Below, piece by piece: positions 58,228-64,000 of a stretch of 64,000 nt of DNA. This DNA is from Tetragonia tetragonoides. Its lineage: Eukaryota; Streptophyta; Magnoliopsida; Caryophyllales; Aizoaceae. Each line of letters starts with the position of its first letter. Position 1 is the stretch's first letter. The notes under the pieces are model-generated. The model was not told the DNA's origin and made no database searches. It saw only the letters and a program-made list of their open reading frames with translations. Where the stretch lies: assembly GCA_038025085.1 (NCBI GenBank), contig CM076140.1, forward strand, positions 36,461,501-36,525,500, read 5' to 3'. A program made the translations under genes and the position numbers.

Positions 58228-58771
58228 TGTTGGGTCCGAAAATACCCTCTGCGGGTCCCCCATCGCCACATCACCAAAAGGTCAACAAGTCAACCAATGA
58301 ATGAGAAGGTGACACGTGGCGGTCAACACTAGAAGATTGATATCAAGTCAACAATTTGACTAGCCAATGGGATGATGACACGTGGACAAGTCAGCATGAC
58401 TGATCTGGCCAGTCTGGTCCAAAGATACTGTAAATGGCAGGCCCATTTACCGAGACGCGGAAGATTTCCGCCTGACATCTGACAGGGTACGAAATTACGT
58501 ACCCTGCCACCGATGTCCTATAAGTATGCGGTCACTGTTCATTTCAGGTAACAATTAATTTCTCTCTCTAGCACTACTTCCAAGATATTCTCTGGATTTC
58601 CTCTCTCTTCCTGCAAATATCTAACTTGACCGTTGGAGGGGCCCCCTCCCGGGAAACCCCCCGGGGCAGTCACGTTTTCTCTTTTGCAGGTCGCCCGTTT
58701 AGACCTTCGATTCAGGAGCTCCCTCACTTCGACACACTTTTAGTCGACCCCTCAAAAAGAACCCCGAAACA
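58228..58771 (+). repeat. Gypsy LTR of element E (Tat/Ogre-like leader)
   Basis: Begins tgttgggtccgaaaata and ends ccccgaaaca, directly followed by a gcgccgtctgtgggga leader. It has acacgtgg G-box-like motifs (58313 and 58379), a hairpin and a TATA box. The partner LTR is not in the window. Confidence 0.8.
58483..58506 (+). promoter_or_regulatory. Hairpin upstream of the element E TATA box
   Basis: cagggtacg and cgtaccctg form a perfect 9-bp inverted repeat with a 6-base loop, 12-15 bp upstream of cctataagta (58517-58526). Confidence 0.7.
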
Positions 58772-58790
58772 TTAGCGCCGTCTGTGGGGA
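58772..58790 (+). promoter_or_regulatory. Primer binding site of element E
   Basis: ttagcgccgtctgtgggga. The usual form has ttggcgcc, so one base has changed. Confidence 0.78.
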
Positions 58791-59333
58791 GCCCTTTGTT
58801 GAATGGTCTACTCCACAAGATCCAGAAATTACATACTTTCGCCATTTTACCTCTCAGCCTACGGGCTCATCTAGTGATCCAGAGATTACTAGACATTTTT
58901 TACCTCTCAGCCTACGGGCTCATTTAGTGATCCGCCACACACGGGTTCACCCTCAAAAGTGTTTGCCTCACTCATTTGTCTAAGTACTAGGGTTTAATTA
59001 TCCTCGGAGAATGGGTCCTACCAGTGATCGGTCGACATACAAGTTAATCTCCTACATATGTTTGCCACATTGACTAGCCCAAATTCAAGGGGTTTACATA
59101 TCCCCAAGTACTCGACTCAAAGTACAACGTTTGTGGCCATCCATTTTTGCCAAAGGTCAAGGTCGACCTGTTCATAAGCCTCTAAAGGTCAGGGTCGACC
59201 TGTTCATAGGCCTCCCCTAGAGGTAACCCATTTCACTAAAAAATGACTCGCCATCATAGGGGCTTCATCCCCATACAGTTGGCTAGTATTTGGGCTCTCC
59301 CAGGGGCTTATTTAGCCCAAGGGGTCGCCCATT
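58791..59333 (+). other. Element E leader with two direct-repeat pairs
   Basis: A 35-bp pair at 58846-58880 and 58899-58933 (tttacctctcagcctacggg...), and a 32-bp perfectly abutting pair at 59152-59183 and 59184-59215 (aaaggtca.ggtcgacctg...). No gag is seen before the CACTA insertion at 59334. Confidence 0.75.
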
Positions 59334-59750
59334 CACTACAAGAAAAACCCTTTTTTTACAACGACAAAAGTCGTTGCTAAAAATGGCATGTCGTTGCGAA
59401 AAATATTTTTCGCAACGACTTTTATCGTTGCAGGGTAGTTGCGTGTCATGGCGTTACAAAAAAATAACGCAACGACTATAGTCGTTGCAATAAATAAGCT
59501 TTTTCGCAACGAAATTCATCGTTGCTATAAATTTGTCGTTGCAATACATATCTAATTGGAAATACTGGAATGACATTTATACCAACAAAGTCAATCGTTG
59601 CAATAAATACATCTTATTTTTTACAACAACCCAAGTCGTTGCTGAAGATGTGCTTAAATTGGTAATCTCAACACATAGAGCAACAAATATAGTCGTTGCA
59701 ATAAATGAGAACACATTAAAAAAAAATACTATGCTCAAGAAAGACCATAA
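59334..59750. mobile_element. CACTA transposon terminus (CACTA-2)
   Basis: Starts cactacaagaaaaaccc, then about ten copies of cgcaacgac/gtcgttgc in both orientations to about 59700, the subterminal repeat array of a CACTA element. The opposite terminus was not found before 64000, so the element either continues beyond the window or is truncated. Confidence 0.85.
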
Positions 59751-62220
59751 CTAAAGCTCCAATTTTATTTTATAATGGTACATGAAATAACTACAATATA
59801 TCATTGATACGTGTCCAAAAGAGTTACTCATACATCAATTGTATGTTCTCTTCTACTAATATGATACATGAATTTGACCAGAGCTTCATCGTTTAAGCTC
59901 TAGATCATCATCGTGCCTGTAGTGATTCCTTCCGTCGTAAGAATGACAAGCCGACACTGGGGTGAAAAATAGTCGAACTGATTACCTGCATAATCACCCA
60001 TTAAGAATTTAATCAGAATCATAAATAATCAGAACAGATGCACTAAAAGTCCAGAGCAGATTCTCACCCATTAGAAATCAAAGCTGACATTTAACTCTTT
60101 ACCATGCAAGCCACAACCATTAAAGGGGTATGAAGGAAGAGAATTCACACTTAAACAACAAGGAGGGTTCCTAGATCCTAACACAACCATAACAAGTAAA
60201 AGTCTGGCCTTAGAGAATATAGCAAATCGATAGTTTGATTTGAAGGATAACACAGCAACTAGTTACAGATTACATTTAGAAGCTCAAACTAACCCAAGTC
60301 AAATATGTAGAAATTATAACAATAATCAGATTTCAAAAATTATCCCTTGCACAAACTTAACTATGTAGCAGCTCTAGACTTCTGAACTCATAACACAGCT
60401 CCAACAGGTGATAATAATCAGAAATCAGAACAGTAGGTCAAGCAGTACACACTACACACTAGACTTTCAGAGTCAAAACTCAAAACCCCAAACTTCAAAT
60501 CCCACTGCCAATAACTAGCACTTTTCTCCAACTTTCCAGAATTCAGCCCAACAATTTATATGATTTTTTTAGAAACAGCAACAGTTTTAGCAAGAGAGAA
60601 GAAATGTAAAAATCCTCAATATCACAGCAAGCAAACAACTGCCTTTAGTTCGGAATGGCTACAGCAACGCTAAGATCAAACCGTGGCGAACAAATTTGAG
60701 GGCAGACAACGATTCTCAAGGTTAAATCTTAACCATGTCAAAATAACATTCAAAGCAATAGCTCAAACTTCATCACTTTCAATACTGTATTTTTAACCAG
60801 GGAGCACAATTCAGACATATTTCAAGGTTGTATTTTCTCTTTTGCTTGGTAGACCATTCAACTTTCATGTGTATATCAACCATAATTTTCAGAAGCCGAG
60901 TTTACAGCAGTTGTACCAACTGAAATCAATGCAAATACAACTTTGGAGGGGGAAAAACAAATTAACAAGTACCTGATTCGTTCTGTAATTGGAGACGGGT
61001 GAATAGTTTCCTGTACTAGTCTGTAAATTACCAAGGGCAAACAAAATAGCATCAGATCATAAAACTAACAACCATGATACTAACTAACAGCTAATAAATA
61101 AGTCTATCGAAATTCATAGAATCGAAAGTTCTTACCAAGGGCGAAGCTTTTGTTCAGAGGGGAGACCTGCAATGGGGAAAGGGTAAAAAAATAAGCAATC
61201 AGGCAAAGTTTAGAATCGCAAAGTTACAAAAAATTAAGCAGGATACTGATGAAAGATTTCAAATTAGCAGAAAAACAACTTTATGAAGATGCCCATATAA
61301 ACTACCAATCTCCAAAAAATTTCAGAACTAACACAATTTCTCATTAAAGATTGTACCTGAGATTGGACATGGGGTTCATTCGTTTGTAAATACCTATCGC
61401 GAAATTCTTTGACCAAAGCAACAGGTATAAATGGAGTTTATTAACAAAAATCTAGGTTATCTAAAATCTAGTGCTGACTTTTCTTTGTACTCTAAGCCTC
61501 ATATCATGAAAAAAATCATATGGAGACATTCATTAATTAAGTCTGAATTCAGAACTGGAAACAAAATGTAAATTGTTAGTTTCTTTTCACTTTCAGAACA
61601 CTTTGTGTAAGAACAATAAGATAAATACTAGGCATATTACTTGAACCTCCCCCACCCCTCCGAATTTCACGTTCCATGAGTTATAAAATAGACTATAAAG
61701 TTGTATAGTACTAAACAATCGCTTTTCAAGCTGGAATGATTGAATATCCAAAAAAGGCATGAAAAAACAAAAATAAGAAGCAACCTTTGGAGCTGCTGAC
61801 CTTTCAGTACAAACCATTGCTATCCTCACTATAAATTTGTGGACTCTAGAAATAAACTATGCTTCCTCACCTGTACCTATAGCACAAACAACCAAAACTA
61901 TCAGATATCTCAAAAGCTCAGATTGAATAACACGGACCCAGATGAGTCAATTGATCAACGAAATTGGCAGCTAGGGTTACAGGAACTAAACTAATCATAT
62001 CAGAAACTCAGCTCAGAAGAACATATCACTAACCTACAGAATTCATGAACATTACGGCAAGAAGACTTGTTTTATCTAATCTCACTCACTGCCCTCTTGG
62101 TTTGCTTCCTATTTCTTGTAATTGAAGTCTTGCATCATGCTAAGGAAAGGCTGACATGAGATTTTAATCCCAGGTCCACCAGCTAATCTAGCGTAAATGA
62201 AATCGAAGTCAAAGTAAAAG
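59751..62220. other. Unassigned 2.5 kb, possibly CACTA-2 interior
   Basis: AT-rich sequence without long ORFs. Several minus-strand splice-like junctions (e.g. near 59990, 60975, 61137, 61170) hint at an intron-rich gene read leftwards, but no exon can be assigned to a family. Confidence 0.3.
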
Positions 62221-62222
62221 AA

Positions 62223-62255
<33 letters not shown>

Positions 62256-62550
62256 CCCAGTAAGTATCCCGCCTAGGGCGGGGTCTGGGGAGGTCCAGAT
62301 GTACGCAGTCTTACCCCTAACTAGTCGCCTAGAAGAGAGACTGTTTCCGAAAGACCCACGAAAACTTTTTTTTTTTTTTTTCATTTTCAAAACAGTTTTT
62401 TCGGGTAAATTGTTCAATACTGACAAGTGTGAAAATTATCAACCACCAGATATGATAATATGATCAGAAAGTCAAGAGAGACTGTTTCCGAAAGACCCAC
62501 AAAAACACTTTTTTTTTTTTTTTTTAAATGCATTTGAAATCCTTTTTTTT

Positions 62551-62551
<1 letters not shown>

Positions 62552-62592
<41 letters not shown>
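62552..62592. repeat. 41-base A-run
   Basis: Uninterrupted poly-A on the plus strand, next to an opposing T-run (62533-62540); both lie inside the RTE 3' UTR. Confidence 0.95.
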
Positions 62593-62594
<2 letters not shown>

Positions 62595-62742
62595 GTAAAG
62601 GATAACCAAAAGGGCAAGGGAAGTAAATCACTAGACATACTAGCACAAGATTCTACTTACTGAACAACATAAATAAAGGGGACGCTACATGCTATAAACA
62701 CAATGAATCCACCTCTAGTACTAGCCAATGCACATCCCTAAT

Positions 62743-63999
62743 CTAACGCGGATCCTCTACACGGATCCTGCTCCGCCATACTCTCCTATCTAGGATCAAG
62801 TCCTCGGTAAGATCTAGACGGGTCAAATCCTGCCTGATTACCTCTCCCCAAGTCTTCTTTGGGCGTCCTCTTCTCCGTTTACAGTCTCTAAGTGTAATTC
62901 TCTCACACCTTCTCACCGGTGCATCACGATGTCTCCTCCTCACATGCCCAAGCCACCTAAGCCTTGTTTCTCGCATCTTGTTGTCGATATCGGTCACTCC
63001 CACCTTGCCTCTCAACACTTCGTTCCTAATTCTATCTCGTCTTGTAGAGTTGCACATCCAACGAAGCATCCTCATCTCGGTCACCCGCATCTTCTGCACA
63101 TGCACCTGCCTCACCGGCCAACACTCCGCCCCATATAGCATAGCTGGCCTGATGGCTGTACAATAAAATTTGCCTTTAAGTTTTAGTGGGATTTTCTGTC
63201 ACACAGAACTCCCGTTGCACTCCTCCACCTTAGCCACCCTGTTCTGATACGATGCGTCACGTCGTCGTCAATCTCGCAGTTGCCCTGTATGATTGAACCG
63301 AGATATTTGAAACAATCCTTCTTCGGTACCACCTCCGTACCAATCTTAATCTCCATATCCGAGGCAACCCCATCTCTTGTGAATTTGTCTTCCAAGTACT
63401 CGGTCTTTGTCCTACTTAGCTTGAATCCCTTTGACTCTAGTGTATCCCGCCAAAGTTCCAATTTGGCGTTAACACCTTCTCTAGTCTCGTCTACCAGGAC
63501 AATGTCGTCGGCAAACAACATACACCAAGGCACATCCCCCTGGATAGTCTTAGTGAGCTCATCCATAACGGTTGCGAATAAAAATGGACTCAACGCTGAC
63601 CCTTGATGTAACCCAATATCTATAGAAAATTGCTGAGTTTCCCCTCCTGTAGTCCTGACCTTAGTCCTCACTCCTTCATACATATCCTTGATCACTCGGA
63701 TATAGGCGACTGGAACCCCCTTGGCTTCTAAGCACCTCCACAAGACTTCTCTGGGTACCCTGTCATACGCCTTCTCCAAATCAATGAAAACCATGTGCAA
63801 GTCCCTCTGTCTCTCTCTGTAATACTCCATAGAACGTCTAATCAGATGAATCGCTTCCGTTGTAGACCTCCCTGGCATGAAACCGAATTGGTTCTCCGAT
63901 ATTAGCGTACTCTTCCTTAGTCTCTTCTCAATCACTCTCTCCCATAGCTTCATGGTGTGACTGAGCAGCTTAATGCCTCTATAGTTGTTGCAGCTTTGG
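62743..63999 (-). pseudogene. RTE reverse transcriptase ORF (5' beyond window, one frameshift)
   Basis: Enters at the window edge as [20 protein letters not shown], the N-terminal finger region of RTE reverse transcriptase. It continues through [52 protein letters not shown] and the catalytic [10 protein letters not shown]. One base is missing in the A-run near 63190: the frame hits a stop after CDRKSH, while the next frame continues [10 protein letters not shown] into LYGAECWPV, the C-terminal region RMLRWMCN, TRLRWLGHVRRR and GRPKKTWGEVIRQDL, ending at 62743. Nearly all RT motifs are intact, so the copy is young or only just broken. The endonuclease domain would lie upstream, outside the window. 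Confidence 0.9.
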
Positions 64000-64000
64000 A

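Larger units (their letters stand above)
62221..64000 (-). mobile_element. RTE-type LINE, 3' part, running off the window
   Basis: Read leftwards the element ends in (TTG)n (complement of caacaacaa at 62225-62256), after the tail block ccgccctaggcgggat and the gcgactagt motif. The same tail terminates the small RTE copy at 13953. The 3' UTR contains a repeated block (62332-62365 and 62476-62507), each followed by a T-run, and an uninterrupted 41-A run at 62552-62592. Confidence 0.92.

Noticed and set aside
59751..62220. Intron-rich host gene read leftwards
   Set aside because: Some splice-like sites exist, but no exon translation shows a recognisable protein; left as unassigned.

Overview
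This window is plant nuclear DNA, most likely from a eudicot. The evidence is the AT-rich base composition, Ty1/copia and Ty3/gypsy LTR retrotransposons with plant-type primer binding sites, hAT, Mutator and CACTA transposons, L1 and RTE LINEs, and long ATT microsatellites. A Caryophyllales/Amaranthaceae source is a guess only. I could not support any intact host gene. The only intact long coding sequence is a copia polyprotein. Most of the window is transposons inserted into one another, and many borders are fixed by target-site duplications (TSDs) read directly from the sequence.

Layout, 0-18 kb. Three non-autonomous DNA transposons come first: a Mutator-like element at 854-1702, and hAT elements at 2134-3917 and 4314-5061. 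A repeat with an ATT-microsatellite end (R1) follows. A decayed copia relic fills 7022-15978. It has a doubled LTR-plus-leader unit carrying a small unknown ORF, then two partial coding copies joined head to tail; copy 2 holds a 411-bp RTE LINE tail with a 21-bp TSD. A CACTA end cuts this relic at 15979. An L1 fragment and a second R1 copy follow.

18-39 kb. A gypsy-type element with no coding capacity (18029-23457, TSD ATTAC) sits in R1. A related LTR unit (24450-38400, TSD GTTAT) contains an intact and apparently young copia element (26024-32246, TSD AGCAC, 1348-residue polyprotein). It also contains a composite insert with a Mutator element carrying a GRF-zinc-finger-like fragment, and a ~44-bp tandem array of about 2 kb.

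39-64 kb. A three-LTR, two-internal-region gypsy-type tandem (39146-45771, TSD CATAT) sits at the edge of an Athila-like LTR. That LTR is interrupted just downstream of its TATA box by another gypsy element (46224-54251, TSD CTTTA), whose right LTR contains a Mutator element containing a second Mutator element. Beyond are an Athila-like leader and gag-like relic, a hAT element, a GC-rich palindrome cluster, a further gypsy LTR with PBS, a CACTA end, and finally an RTE LINE on the minus strand that runs off the window.

The genes do not form a host pathway. The functional logic is mobile-element logic: promoters in LTRs, primer binding sites, gag-pol, terminal inverted repeats and TSDs. The points most worth a second look are the self-complementary primer-site region of the young copia element, the triple-LTR element with ~283-bp interiors, the duplicated leader ORF, the conserved gag-pol spacer in the copia relic, and the 44-bp array.
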